A stretch of DNA of 64,000 nt from Hyaloscypha bicolor E (Eukaryota; Ascomycota; Leotiomycetes; Helotiales; Hyaloscyphaceae), in assembly GCF_002865645.1 (NCBI RefSeq), contig NW_020194555.1:2878288-2942287 (forward strand), read 5' to 3'. The notes under the pieces were generated by a model. The model was not told the DNA's origin. It ran no database searches and saw only the letters and a program-made list of their open reading frames with translations. Position numbers and translations under genes: made by a program. Of the stretch, positions 1 through 14,549 are shown in pieces (position 1 is the first letter of the stretch; each line of letters starts with the position of its first letter).

Positions 1-3000
1 CCTTCGGCTTTGTACACATATCTCATCTGAAGGAGCCACATGTAATGATTCGGTGTGGTTGCGTTGAGCCCGATGAGCTTCTCAATTACATCTCTCTGAT
101 GGACGCATTCAGTGATGAGGTGTTCACATCTCTTTCTCTGAATTGGATCCAGGTCGCCAAGGACCGTGGCAGCGAGAAGTTGAAGGACTTTGACTTCTTG
201 TTCGTACAAGCTCTGCAGCGTTGATCCGCCAGTTTCGAGAGACTTTTCAACAGTAGATGTCCAGACAGCCTGCGTAGCCAAGACGACTATTTGACTCGGG
301 AATGAGGCAATGTACTTACTCAAAGCTGTCTGGTCAATCTCATCGGCAGTGAAGACGGGCTCGTAACGCTCAATTGCCTCGGCAAGAAGCTCCGCCAGAG
401 TGGATTTCATGCTGCTTTCGAGGAGCGCTAACCAATCGTTGATCTTTGGAGTCTTGATGAGCGAGATCTCTTTCTTTAGTCTGACCTCCTCACCCTCTTT
501 TGAAGTGAACCCGGAGATGATATGGTCTTCGTCCATGATCAGACCGGATAGCCCAGCGAACATCTTCTTGAAATGCTTTGCGATACGCAGGGTGTCGTTA
601 CTGTTGCCGATGATTTCAAGCAGATCCTCGTCACCAACAAAGTAGAATCTTGGAAAGGACACCCGTTCCCTTTCAAGATACTCACCCAGGGCTTTCTGGA
701 TTTTGTTGAGCAACTCTGCCAGACGCTCGAGTGATTTTTGTACTCCCGATATATTGAGAACATCTAAAACAAAAGGTTGCTTGTAGACTTTCTTCATCAC
801 AGCAAAGAATTCGGAGTTGATGTTTTGGAACCTTGAGGATTCGATGGGAAGCAAATGCTTGATATCGGCGTTGCCAGTGAAGACACCTTCGAGATACACC
901 CACTGACGCTGGACGTCGATCCACACGTCAAATAAGACATGGACACGATTGAGCTTGTCTTCCCATGACGAGGCTTCTTCCTCGAATTCCTTGTAGTATG
1001 GCGAGTGTCTCATCGCCTGCAAAGAGTTGAGGTTCTCGCTACATTTTGCAAAAAGATCATCCCAGCCGCGAATAAGTCGACATTTGTTTTGGTAATTGAC
1101 CAGGTCAAGAGAATAGTTAGTCCAGACTTCACGGACTTGCTTCAAAAACTCTTCCAAAGCCATCTCCCCTTGAGCTTGGGCGATGATGTCTCTGATCACA
1201 ACTTCGCTTGCAGCAAGATTCAAATCCCAGACATCGCCAAGTGTCATCGAGATTGGCGAATATCTCTTTCCAGGCTTAAGTGCCTTGAATATCTTATTCC
1301 AATGTCGATCTCGGACAGCTTCAGATTTGAGATCTGTAAGGACAGGGTTGACCTTGAGAAACTGTCGTAATACGTTTTGGATATGCTCAAAAGCGGCATA
1401 TTGTCTCATCCGACTCGGCATCTCCTTGGTCATCTTGATCAATCCATCGATGGCAGATCTAAGTTTTCGTGGTTGTACGCTGTTCCAGAGCGTCTCACGA
1501 AGATCATTCAAGCTCTTCCAGATTGTTGAGAGCGCAGCCCATACAGATTTGAAATCCTGGACCTCTTCCAGGATGGCTGCGAGAGCTGTATCTGCTGTTG
1601 CAGGTAAGTCCAAGGCCTCCTTCGCCCTTGAAACCATCTCGGACTCCTCGTGAAGTTTCGTAATACGGGTTTCGAAGGACATTAGTGTTGCAGACGCAAC
1701 ATCTGGAGCGATAGTTCCAGATACCGGCTTCTCTTCATTCCACTGACTGGTGATTTCTGCAATCTTATCGCCTACAACTTTGTCCTCAGCGGTAATCTTG
1801 GCGCGAAGGGCATCAGTCTGGTCCTGAACAATCTTGGCCTTTCGATTAAGAATCTCATTGAGTGAAGTCCATTCGGAGTCAACCTGCTCTACACCTAACC
1901 AGTCCGCTGGAAATTGATAACGTTGCCGAACCAGTGTCGTTTGACCCTGCCTGAACGTTTCGACTTCAGGACCCCAAGCTTTGACTTTACGTTTGCAGGT
2001 TTGCACGATGGTAATAAATTGGACAGCCTGGGCTGTTGATGTTGCTTCCAACGACTGCACTTCTAGATCCTTTCTTGCTTTCTCAATCTCGGAATATACC
2101 TCGCGGACCCTCGTGCCAAGGCGTACGGCAAACTTTGTCAGGATTTCATGCTGCCACTGGTCGTACTTTGCATTCACCTTGGTTTGTACCTGATCGTAAT
2201 CGATCGTCAAATGGCCAAACGATCTGCTAACCTCAGTCGTGTCGAAGGTTGAGCGAGCTTTTCTGATCTCCTGAAGTAATTGAAGCCATTTAGATAATTG
2301 TTCGCCGAGAAGTTCGTAGACTTGTTCAGACTGGAGATCCCAGAGAGATTGGAATTGAAGCCACTTGTCGACATAGGTGCTGATCTCACGCAATTTTGTC
2401 TCGATGGACGAGTATACGCGCGATAAGCTGTCGGTGCAAGAAGCAGGAAGGTCAGTGAAACGAGCTTCTGTCTCATTAGTCGTTGATAAGCTCATTTCGT
2501 ATCGTGAAGCCTTTACTTTCGGAAGATTGCAGACAACTCCTAGCCAATTGTGAAGCTGTTGGAACCAATTTGCTCTGGCATCTTCCAAAGGAGGTTCAAG
2601 GTAGATGACTTGATTTCGCATCGAAACTTCATGGACAAGTCGTTTCAGTGTCGGCGTTTCATCTTTGACTGCCCCCGGAACACCACTAAGATGTTTTCGA
2701 CGACTATCATCGTTGACCCCTTCTGATCGCTCATTCTCAAAGCTCTCGATCCATGCTCCGATAGCTTGTCGTACTCGAAGTAGCAATGTGGTCTTGATAC
2801 GAGCATTCATTTCTCGGACCCAGTATGACAAATTCACATAATTCTCCAGGTTCAGTTGATCGACTGCCCTCTGGATGGTCTCAAGCAGTTGCTTGAATGA
2901 CTCAGAGTCGTATGGACAAGTCTGAAGCTCTATGAGAGCTTTTTGAATGGTGATGTTGATCGCAGCCAAGGTAGCGGTCTTGTTTTGCAACAAAGAGACT

Positions 3001-5677
3001 GACGCGGCAAATTCCCGAACGAATTGGACATGCTTGCTTTCATTGCGCCCAGCACTATGATCGACGGTTCCGTTCGAGAGATATGGCGTTTGCTTGATGT
3101 GTAGATCGAATGAGTGAACGAAAGACTCCCATTTCAAGGGTACACCTTTCGATATAAGAGCTTGGACCTCGTTTTGATAGCCGCTGAGAAGAATCGATAC
3201 ATCTGACATTTCTGCAATTTGTCGACTAGTCTGCGCGAAAGTCCTCACACTCTCCATCAGGCTGACGGCATATGGGTATACGCGCTTTGCTTCTTTCGAG
3301 ATGTTGTTGATCTGGTGAGGGACAGCATAATTGAGCCATAGAAGATTGCGAGTTTCTTTGAAAAGTGCAATAACTTGGGGGTCAAAGTTGACTGCCAATT
3401 CAAGCGCATTGTTAGCGGATCGAATTTTATTGATGTTGAAAAGCCGGCCTGCAATCGAGATTTGCTTTCTTTGGACATCGTGAAGCCATGCCTCAAATAT
3501 AGGTCGGGTGTCCAGCTTCTTTCGAAAAAGGTTACTCTCACTCTGCAATTTTTGTCCCTCAGAGTGTAGAGCCCAATCATTTCCAAGAACATCCTCAACT
3601 CTCTTCATATAGCCATCGAGCTGTCTCTCAATCTGGCGAGCCCAGATAATTGCTCCTGATACCGGAGGCAGATCCCTTAACTGAGCCATTGCATGAGCTT
3701 CCGAGTGACCATATTGTTGCTTGAAACGTTCATGGAGAGAGGAAATATCGTGCTTGACGTTATCGATCAGCTGAGTCTGATACTCTGTTATAGCACCACG
3801 AATCTTTGGCCGAACAAACAGAGCGTTGAACTTCGAAAATACTCGAAACATCTCATTGGCAGTTTTTGCGGTGGCCAATCGGTCTCGCAGCCGTGCAATA
3901 ATTGAGTTCTCGACACGGGATGTCCGCTCATTATAGGTTATTTCGGCTTGCACCCAGATTCGTGTGCCTTCAGGGGTAACATCTAGCAAGTCCACGTTGT
4001 TCAAAGCGGCGTAAGCTTGTTGAACTTCCTCAACAGCATCTACATCACCCATTTCTTCGACAATGACAGCGCCATTGGTATTACCGTCACCTTCTCCACT
4101 CTTGGGTCCAAGCACATTGACGATGGTTCGTTGTAATTGCTCATGGTTGTCTCGGAACGTGCTGACATACTTCAGGCGCGCTTGAAGGTCTGCATGCTTT
4201 GGGGAGATCTTGATGGGAATGAATTTCTCATTTCTTCGGCGGGTAACCTCCCGAGCAACGTTTGTGAATTCCTTTACATTCTCATCCCATGCCTTCCAGA
4301 TGGACTCGGTGGTTGCAATCAAATTATTGAATTCCCGATAGTCGAGGTGCATCAAGGATCGACCATGCAGCAGCGAATGTAATTGTAAGTCTAGATCAGC
4401 TGATATGGCCTCGACTAGAGGTAATGCTCGCCGGATGGGGTAAGGGCAAATTCGAAGCTTCTTGTTCAGGTGGGCAAAAATGAGACCGATGGCATCCTGG
4501 ATCTTTGGCAGAGATGTTGCTGAGAGCAACTCATCCAAGGGAAAATCCCGCATCAACTGATTGTATTTTTGGACCTTCTCTGTTGCCTCCTTCAGTCCAG
4601 TATCTGCCGTAAAGCTAACCGTCGCTTGAAATCGTTTGGCCGTTCGAAGGATTTCCATCGTGAGTGCGACCCCTTCGCCTCGCAGTTGAGCTTCGATCCC
4701 CTCCAACGCTGACTCCATCGAAAGCCAGAAATTGATTTCTTGAGTTGCGGTCCCACTGTTGGCGTCTCTAGACATCTTCGTAATGGTTTGTATTGACTTG
4801 ATCCATCCATTCACAATCGACTGTAGGTTGTTGAGAAATTGGCTGTCCGAGAGCAGAGCTTGAGGGATCAACTCTGCAGAGGGCTTGATATTCCTAGCTG
4901 CAGCTTCCTCAATCGCATTCTGGATCATGGGATGTAAAGGCAAGATTAGGTCCGGGATTTCGATGTTTTGCTGGAGGTGCAATAAGCTTAGCTCCAACTC
5001 TGCTATCCTCTTCTTTGTCACCGGAATGCCTGTCTTCGCCTCGACATCTGATCTGCCACGGACCCCATTCGTCGTCTGTTGGGTCTTTGTGTATGCATCG
5101 AAATATGGGCCTAGTGCTAGGTGGACGACGCTGTGCAGGATTTCGAAGGGAGAGACAGAGGCACCGCCTTGGCCATTTGCGGTGCTGTTCAGAGTGGCCA
5201 CGCCGGGCAGATTAATGATTTGTATTTGAGAGATTATGGGTATTGTAGGATCAATAGGCTGTGGTCGTTTCAGAAGCGCGATAGAGGCCATGTTCGCGGG
5301 TGAGAAGGAAATGTCCGTCGCCATACTGTAACTATAACTCAAGGAGTCTACGAGAGAAAATTAGCTCTATTGTCTGTGGCAGATTACAAGTACGTACTTG
5401 TCCCATCAAGGGAGCCATCTAGCCCGCCTGCTGATGCAATATCCTTCGTAACATAAAGTGCGACCTGATTCTCCGAAGCAAATCGAGTACATCGGGAAAT
5501 CGTATCTTGGTAGCGGATCTTTGACAAGAGGTTGTTGCCACTCTCTAGATCTTTCCGCGTAGCCCCCAAAGTGATTTCGATGACCTTTGAAAGGTATTCT
5601 ACGATCAATATGGGGTCCACGGCGAATGCGTCTTTGGCAACCCCATTAGGGCTTGCCGGGGAGTCCACCTCCGTCAT
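1..5677 (-). CDS. cytoplasmic dynein heavy chain, N-terminal part (runs off left edge)
   Basis: Heavy chain of dynein 1, the minus-end microtubule motor that moves nuclei and endosomes in hyphae. Exons 5398-5677 and 1-5347, split by a 50-bp GT-AG intron; the reading stays open to the window edge, giving about 1875 residues of an expected ~4300. Exon 1 starts MTEVDSP and carries the conserved N-terminal dimerisation region; the join reads [14 protein letters not shown] in frame. Further along are the long tail helices and the linker signature [17 protein letters not shown] (about 595-650). The frame ends near [14 protein letters not shown], just before AAA1, so no P-loop falls in this window. 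No stop or frameshift was found where I translated. Orthologues are nudA of Aspergillus and ro-1 of Neurospora (family knowledge). The motor domain must lie to the left. Confidence 0.95.
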
Positions 5678-8484
5678 GGCTGTGGGTTTCGAGGTTTATT
5701 TCATCTCCAGAGTGTGGCGGAGGAGTTCAATATCATCAGACTGATGCTCGCTGGTGACAAAGTGGCTTCAGCTGTGGTGGTTGTTGATCTGGTTGTTGAA
5801 GCCTGTTGACTGGCTGCTCTCACCAAGATTATTTGGAGTCGCGAGAAAGGTCACAGAATCGCGTTCCTTCCCCTGAACAAGGGTGTGGCCGAAGTAATGG
5901 GGTGGCTCTATTAATGAACTCAAAGTAGCTTTATGCGCGCAACGTTATCTCCCCGAAATCTTGACGTGATACCTATCACTCCATCAACAGCTTCATTCTC
6001 CATTCAACAAATTAGAGCAAGAGGCCGAAAATTTCCTCACATCGTTAACTAAATGAGCCACAAGTGTGAAGAGCAACAGATTATGAAGGATAGCGAGCTG
6101 CGACCCGTTGGCTCGAAAGCACCCACAACGTCAATTATTCAACGGTTCTCAAATTGCGAAAAGGTCATTAAACACGCCAATCAATTTAGTGCACACCAAA
6201 ATCAGTTGCTGACCCACAAACCCACTCCCATCTATCATAAAAACTGCGCATATTCTGGCTGCAGCCTGCTCTGGCCCACAGCCAACTCACTTTGCACATA
6301 ATTTGGGTGGAGATCCTGCGTAACCTTCCGTCTGTTCCATTTCAACCCCGCCTTTTGTTCTTATCTATTATCCAATTCAGTCGACCCTTCGACGTTCTAA
6401 AATCTCCACATGTATTGTATTCGTTGAGCCAAATTTGCTTCAGCTCTTTGGAACTCTGTCACTCTGTTTCTCACGGGCACACAAATTGCCACCATCCCTC
6501 ATCAAGTGGTCCGAGGTTAGCAATTCTGAACTTTCGCGGCCCAGGTTGTTTGCTGCAAGTCACCAAAAGCAATGCCGCGATCATCAACGACTGTGCAGTC
6601 AATGTTAACAAGACTTTTAGCCCTGATCAAGCTCAGAACCGCTTCAGTGTCATTCATTGGATCAAAAGAGGATCTTATTGTCGGCAAAGGGCCAAGGGCG
6701 ACTGCTATGCAACATTAAATAAAAAATTTGAGCACGTTGAGCGTTGAGCTTGCTTTTGGATATTGAATATAGTTGAGCGACCACGGATCTCGCACAACTA
6801 CCAAATATCGGGGCAGCCAACGTCCGAAATCTAGTTGATGATTATGATTATCCCTTTTAGCGGAAGGTTGGTAATGCTGGTCTCGTTTGGAGAGACAATG
6901 ATGCCAGTAAAGGTTGAGAAATATGGGCGAGCAAATACAAGAGAACACTACGGTTGCCATCAGAGACGGAGCGTGGAACAAGGTCGAGGAAGGGGAGAGA
7001 ATTGAAAAAGAAGTCAAACTCTCTAGAATAGAGTTCGAGCTAGAATTTCTCGGAAGAAGGGCACAGAAGTTCCACAAAGGCTCACAGCTGTCGGATTTTT
7101 CACGAGTTCATCTTATTCCGCGTAGTATAAGTGTCCATGAGCGTTATGGAACAAGGAAGACTTTTGCAGTGGTGGTGGTGTTCCTGCAATTGGTGTAAGT
7201 ATTGAGGGGTATCTCATTAGCCAATGTCTTAATTCTGCTGGAATAATATACATCGAGCATTGTTGACTCCACCGTTTCCAAGAATGCACTTGTGGTGTAT
7301 TCTAGGTTGATGACTCATGCCGCACGTTTATTGGCATCCTATCCTCGAAAAATATCTCAGTTACCATACCTCAAGGATTGAAAACTTGAGCAACGTGCCC
7401 TTCGCAAAGCAATGGAAGCTGCACTTCGCGAAGCCTCCCTGTGAGTTGTTGGTCCAGGGAGGAGAACCTGTCACCACGTATTTTCGAAAACAAACAGATC
7501 CTTCTAACTCCATTGAGTCCTCTCAATTGCACTGATCCAGCTTTCTACACTCAGCTCAGGAAACATTTCTCTCAGAGGTTCAGCAGAGTTCACCAAATAT
7601 CGCAATGCAATGATGGTCATTTATCAGGAGCAACAGATGAAGCTGCCGCCTACTCCATGACAGGCCTTTGTGTGTATTTAGAGAGGCCTTCAGTCTGGCA
7701 TTTTCGTGTTTAGGACAGGCTTATTTTCCAACGTAGCCCTGCTCGCAGCTCGCACTACCCATGGCTGGGTGGGTTGTCATATCCGTTCTCGCAGCTAGCA
7801 TCTTCGGGCGAGCAAACTCTTCTTTTATTGTTACCATCGTTGCACAGACAGAACCGATGATACATGTTATCATGGATAGCGAGGACGCATGTCGAGTTAT
7901 AGCAGTGCAAGACAATGACGATGCAAGGGGGTGTTCCAAATAGAAACCGAGAGGCGCTTATTCGTCAGTGAGCACAGACTTGACCATCGAAGTCCTTGGC
8001 ATATAAAGCTGTTAGGTGTGATGGTTAATCCTTACGATATGTGCAAAGCTATGAGACTGGGTCCACCCAGCCGCCTGGGAACAGACTCGCAAGGAATGGA
8101 GAAATTGGTAATTTGGGAGCAATTCTCGAAATAGTTCTGCGGTGCTGAACGGATTAGAACCTAACCAAAATTTTCTAGGTAAATAATTTAATCACTTCAC
8201 TCAAAGCGCATCTGGGAGAAACAGTCACAAATCCATCCCGTTTATATTCTTAATGCGCTTCCCGTCCGTTGGGTATAATCCTACCCTCATAATATTGACA
8301 ATGTACGGTACAAATAATGTAGAAGTCGAATCCTGAACTCTGGTGACTGATATACAAAGAGCGAGATGCCTCACGAGAGCAGGTATCCAGGTCGCGTCTG
8401 AAATGTTTTGAAGGTATGAAGACTCGTCGATTCGAGGACTTTGTGTGGAGAGGGGAGTCTTGGTGTCTATTGAGTTGGGCATGT
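5678..8484. other. gene-poor 2.8-kb stretch
   Basis: The first few hundred bases hold the dynein promoter and 5' leader. I recognise no gene beyond it. Open frames are short, mostly lack an ATG, and match no family I know. The best candidate runs from an ATG at 6923 to a good splice donor (GT at 7195) and encodes about 90 charged residues, but I could not find a convincing second exon. No terminal inverted repeats or transposase-like frames were seen. Confidence 0.5.
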
Positions 8485-9232
8485 CTAATCAAGTCCTCTA
8501 TCTGAACCCGGCCCACTGGCAAACGGTCCAACATTCAGACTCGAATCGGCAGCAATCATTTCCGCGAGAATATCGAGAACGGGCTTTGGCACTACATTTG
8601 AAAAATTAGGCTCGAATTTTCAAGATTTGGCTGACAAAAATGCCAACGAGTGTGGGTAGGGAAAAGAGAGCAGTTCGAAAAATTGCTCCATGGAAGTCAA
8701 ACGCGGAGTGTGAGGAAGTACGAACCAGTTTTGTCATAGATTGTAATCAGGTCTGATGGTTGAGGGTAGACTTTCAATGCCTTATAGAAGCATAGAGCAG
8801 CCTCAACGTTGTCCGTGCCTGGAGATATTAGATTTCAACATCCACATGGGGGCAGCGGACGTACCCTCTCCACTCAACCCCTCGCCTCTAGCAACTTCTT
8901 GCATGAAATATGCCTCTCTCTCCTCTACGTCTGTTGGGAATCCTTCCTCCTTGGCCTCTTCTACTGCAGCCCGGATGGCTTCCCGTTGCCGCACTGTGTG
9001 AGCCTCTGCCTCTTCCTTCGCAGCCCTAGCTTGTCGTTTCGATTCTTTCTTCAGCTGCTTCCTAAATTGTGGATCATTGCGACGTCTGTAGTCAAAGTAC
9101 ACTGCATATGCTTAACATCATAAAGTGTTAGCTGGCTGAATTATTTTAGGAATTGCAGGAGCTTTCCATACCCACGAAACCAGTTGCGAGGGTGCCAACT
9201 GTTGTAGCAACAATGGTAGATGTTTGGACCAT
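8485..9232 (-). CDS. tom20: mitochondrial import receptor Tom20
   Basis: Outer-membrane receptor that binds amphipathic presequences and passes preproteins to the TOM channel. Four exons (9172-9232, 8865-9110, 8726-8818, 8485-8591) give 168 residues, normal for fungi. Exon 1 encodes [20 protein letters not shown], the N-terminal membrane anchor, which joins to [18 protein letters not shown] basic, helical segment and the conserved stretch [20 protein letters not shown] follow, then the TPR-like part ([19 protein letters not shown]) and the C-terminal [16 protein letters not shown]. Introns are 61, 46 and 134 bp, all GT-AG, with phases that join cleanly. It is transcribed away from exo84 through a 309-bp gap. 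Confidence 0.95.
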
Positions 9233-9541
9233 TTCGCAATTGGATCTGTATTTCTCGAGACCGAGTTGATGCAAAGGGAGGGAAATGATAGAAGCTGTGG
9301 GCACGCTTGGGGCGGATCTGAAGACAGGAGATATCAAGCTCTCGAACTTTTTGAGCTCGGGCCCTTGATTCCTGAGGCGCCAGGGCAAAGAAGACAACTC
9401 TTTAGGTTTAGCGTCGCTTTGTGAGACGCTAGGGAAGCTGCGACAGGGCACGTCGGAATTTTGGAAGGAAGGTCCGACGTTGTCATTGATCATGAACGTG
9501 AAGTGAACCGGTAATCATCTTACGCCAACTGTTCACTCAAA
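9233..9541. other. divergent intergenic region tom20/exo84
   Basis: A 309-bp gap between two start codons facing away from each other, so it should hold both promoters. I see no distinctive element beyond mixed-composition sequence. Confidence 0.5.
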
Positions 9542-11702
9542 ATGTCTGAAGACAGAGGCAAGGGGATCTCCCTTCGAACAAAGCGAAAGGGACGGCCAGC
9601 GATCAGTGCACCAAAGCAGATATCAGGTCCAACACAACCGACTGGGAGCGCACCTCGAAGTAATGGAGCGAAATCGTCATTCGATGCTCCACAGCGCCCA
9701 CAAGTTGGTGGAAAGGTAAATGCCAAGCCAGCTCTTCAGAGGGTGGTATTGACACGCATATAGACATCGGATCTCGTCAAACGTCGATATTCTACTCGAT
9801 TCAACAATCTCCCGACTGATTTCGATGCTACCGCCCTTCCAGTACCCAATGTTCCGACGTTGCCGAACCAATTTGCCGGGTCCAAGGACCGCGGAAGGGG
9901 ACCTTCTCCTGGAAAGAGCCAAGGAATTGATATAGACACGAAGGCATTGAATGATCCTAATTTACGCCCAGATCGATATATAGCTGGACTTTTGAGTGAC
10001 GCCTCAGAGAAGGATATCGATGAATACCAGCAAGCTTTACAGAAATTGAAGAATCGAGCCTCGACGGATCTTCAGCAGAATGTCTACCAAAATCGGACAC
10101 AATTCATTAAGATTAGTAAGGAGGCTGAGAAGTTGAAGGCGGAAATGCGAGCGCTGCGAAACTTGATGTCAGAACTCAAGACCAACACTATGGCTCTCAG
10201 AACTACATCATCTCAGGGTCCTGTTGTTTCCAATGACTTTGACTCTGGTTTTCCATCCACCTTGAGCAAGAGGGACAAGAGAAGTTCGGTGGCTGATCGT
10301 ACAGCAATGTGGAACTCGCAACTTCAGGTATGTTTCAGATGACGATTTAATAGACGTTAAATACTAACAAACTTTAGGCTTTATGGAAGACAGTGGAGGG
10401 GTCACAGAAGTTTCTACCTGCCCTCCCTGGCCGCCATGTGGTTCAGAATGCTGGGCTATGGATTGAGCTAGATAATGCCACCTGGAAATCCCGCCGTGCC
10501 ATGCAAATTATCTTGCTGAATGACCACCTCCTCGTCGCTTCACGAAAGAAGAGAAAGATTGAAGGAATGAATAATGCAGATCAACGACAAGCGCCTTCCA
10601 AGCTCGTGGCAGATCGATGTTGGCCCTTATTGGATATTGAGATGGTTGACCTAGCTGGGACCAGCGAATCAACAAGCTCAAGAAACAAGGTTGCCGATGC
10701 CATCATGATCAGAGGAGTTGGACAGGAGTCCTTCACGTATCGAACTGAAAAGTCCGATGATAGTGATAAGCAAACCTTGATGATGAACTTCAGAAAGGCT
10801 GTTGAACAGTTACGGAAAGGCCTTCGTTCTGAGATGGAATCTAGCAACAAAGCCAAGGAGACCATCAATTACTTCGCCTCTCGAGACCCTGGCCTGCTTA
10901 AGAAGACCGAGTTGTTGGAGACTCTCTCGGACATCAAAGATATGCTCATTGAAGTTGATGGGAAGCAACAGAATTTACGATGGGTCGAGAGCCAGGTGGA
11001 TGAACTCGATATTCTCATCGCCCTTCAAAAGTTCGACGAAGCGGTTGTAAGAGTTGAGAAACTCAATGCCTTGGCTAAGAGTCTTAAAAGCAACGTTGTG
11101 GCACAGGATTTCATAAGCTTCAAAGCAGAGGAACGGGCAACCAAGCTAGCTGGACTAATTACGCGCGAGCTCGTCGATACTCATGATAAGCCCAAACAGA
11201 CAAAGCGCAATGTCCTCTACCTGGCGCGACTGGGCTTTGAAGATCGTGCAAGGGAAGCCTATCTTGAAGCTCGTGGCAACATCATCCATAAAAGATCGAG
11301 GTACGTGGAATCACATCCCTAGAACCCATGCATGCTAAGTTCCGAAGGCAATGCATTTTCGAGGGCAACCTTCATCAGTACATCTGGGAAGTATCTTTTG
11401 TCTACTTCACCATAATTCGAAATACCGTTTCCACATTCCAGATGTGCTTTCCTCCCTTGCTGATGAGCGCCTGTGTTAAATGGGCTAAAGAGCAAGTGGA
11501 TACTTTCAATGTCATTCTAGCAAGACAGCTGAGCAGTACTCCTCAAGATGGCGACATTTGGAACAAGTGTATGGATCAGGCAAAAGAGCATGCGAAGATG
11601 CTGTCGGATGTCGGCTTGGACTTCAAGAGTCTGATAGGGCGAGGCTCCTCGGGAGAAAGTGGCCAAAAAGAGCCTGTAGGTCTAGGCGTAGGACTCATCT
11701 AG
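9542..11702 (+). CDS. exo84: exocyst complex component Exo84
   Basis: Subunit of the octameric exocyst that tethers secretory vesicles to the plasma membrane at hyphal tips. Exons 9542-9715, 9764-10327, 10378-11300 and 11348-11702 give 671 residues. The N-terminus (MSEDRGKGISLRTKRKGRP) is basic; KRRYSTRFNN and the helical coiled segment (DEYQQALQKLKNRASTD) are typical. The PH-like domain begins near PGRHVVQNAGLWIELDN and includes LLNDHLLVASRKKRK. The C-terminal helical repeats include FEGNLHQYIWEVSFVYF and end GQKEPVGLGVGLI. Introns are 48, 50 and 47 bp; intron 2 has a TACTAAC branch site. The internal ATG at 10393 lies inside exon 3 and is not a separate start. Confidence 0.95.
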
Positions 11703-12127
11703 ATTCGGAATAAAAACTATGTGTGTAATCAGCATGCTTTTTGTCGCGTGAATAATACAGGCCAAAAATCTGGGTGAAAATGGTCTGCTGCCTCCTTGCC
11801 CAATTCGTGCTCAAAGAATCACGACCCTGACCCTCTGGCCCCGCCGCCGCCGCCTCACGATCCAATTTCTCGCTTCGCAGGAACTCCTAACGGTGCACCT
11901 CCCCAAACTTGAACTCCCTGTCTACACCACAATCTCCCTGTGATACCCGGGTGCAAACTGAGTTTCTGTCGCCTCTTTACTGCTGTAGTCGAATACCTTT
12001 TTGCTACCACGTTGCTTGTCACATAGAGACCAGCCTTTTCTGCAACTTCTCACCGCGTTGTCGTCATTCTCAAGCTCCCCGCCATCAACACCCTCAACCT
12101 TGAGCCCCACACCAGAGCAGAGACACC
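11703..12127. other. intergenic: exo84 3' end and PP2A leader
   Basis: A 425-bp gap. The second half is pyrimidine-rich, with a short CCG triplet run near 11840, and is probably the promoter and leader of the phosphatase gene. No gene seen. Confidence 0.4.
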
Positions 12128-13460
<1,333 letters not shown>

Positions 13461-14549
13461 AAGATTTTCAAGAAGAACGATACTCCGCGCGGGCAGGCAC
13501 GTTACAAAGGTACCACAGAAGCGATGAAAACCCAGCTCATGTAAAAGAGATCACATGGCATTCGTACAGCGAGGGGGCGATACCATTAATGGGACAACCC
13601 AAGGGTGCTGTTTGTAGACCTGCGGTAGACTCTTATAAGAATGCAAAAGCGTTATGCAACGAAGATCCTTGAAATTATTCGGATAATTGGGTCCTTCACA
13701 TCCAGAAGACTTCCTTGCCTGTCCTACTCCATCCTGATGGTATGTTCCAGAGAGAACCCTTGCCCCTGTTCCCCTAACACAAGTGCGAAGGGCTGGAGCT
13801 CTCCCTCAAAATCCAATGTACGGAGCGAGCGAAGGGGGCTATGAGGGGCTCTCCTCACTTCCAGTGGTTACAGCCGCACTGGCGCTGAGATGTGGCGGCT
13901 GGTTCTAGTACAGTAGAACTATCTCTCCATCTGACAAGGACCTCTGGGCTTCGTTCTCTGGTCAAATCAAGTCGCGTTCCACGAAGTCCGAGGGCACGAC
14001 GTCAGGCTAAAACAAACCAAAATAAAACAAAATAGAACCTCGTGCAACCTCGTCAACCGCCGCCATTCAAAGAAAGTGCTGACCCGCTGGGTTGAAAGTC
14101 CGTTGTCCGTTATCCCGTCCCCTGCAACGCAGCTCATTGGCTCATCAAACCGGCCATCGGCGCCGTCGTCTGACAGATCGACCAACTCGGCTTCGCCCTT
14201 CAGCAAAGCTCCGATGTCTTTTCAAGATCTCTCAGATTTCATAGGTGTGAACCTGCCCTCTCGTCTGCACGGCGTGCGAGTTCCATGAGGCGTGGACTTC
14301 ACTAAGGGGGTTCGGACGAAGTTAAAAAGCGATGCGTCCCCCTCTCAAATCCATAAGTATGGCGCGATGCGTCGTCCCGTTGTGCATTCCTTGAATGTTG
14401 TGGCAAGTGCGAAAGACATCGCAGATCACAATCACCACACCGATACTAGGTAATATCTTGGCCATGCGGTTTACATGATAACCTCCCCCCCTCCCCCCAC
14501 CCGCCATATGTTGCAAACCTACGCATTCTAAATAACAGCCCCATTCGCC
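13461..14549. other. intergenic, 1.1 kb
   Basis: Holds the 3' end of the PP2A gene and the promoter of the next gene. A C-rich tract lies at about 14481-14502, some 50 bp upstream of the next ATG. No supported coding region. Confidence 0.4.

Noticed and set aside
6292..6747. Open frame of about 150 codons
   Set aside because: Opens without an ATG, has no splice partner and no recognisable domain.
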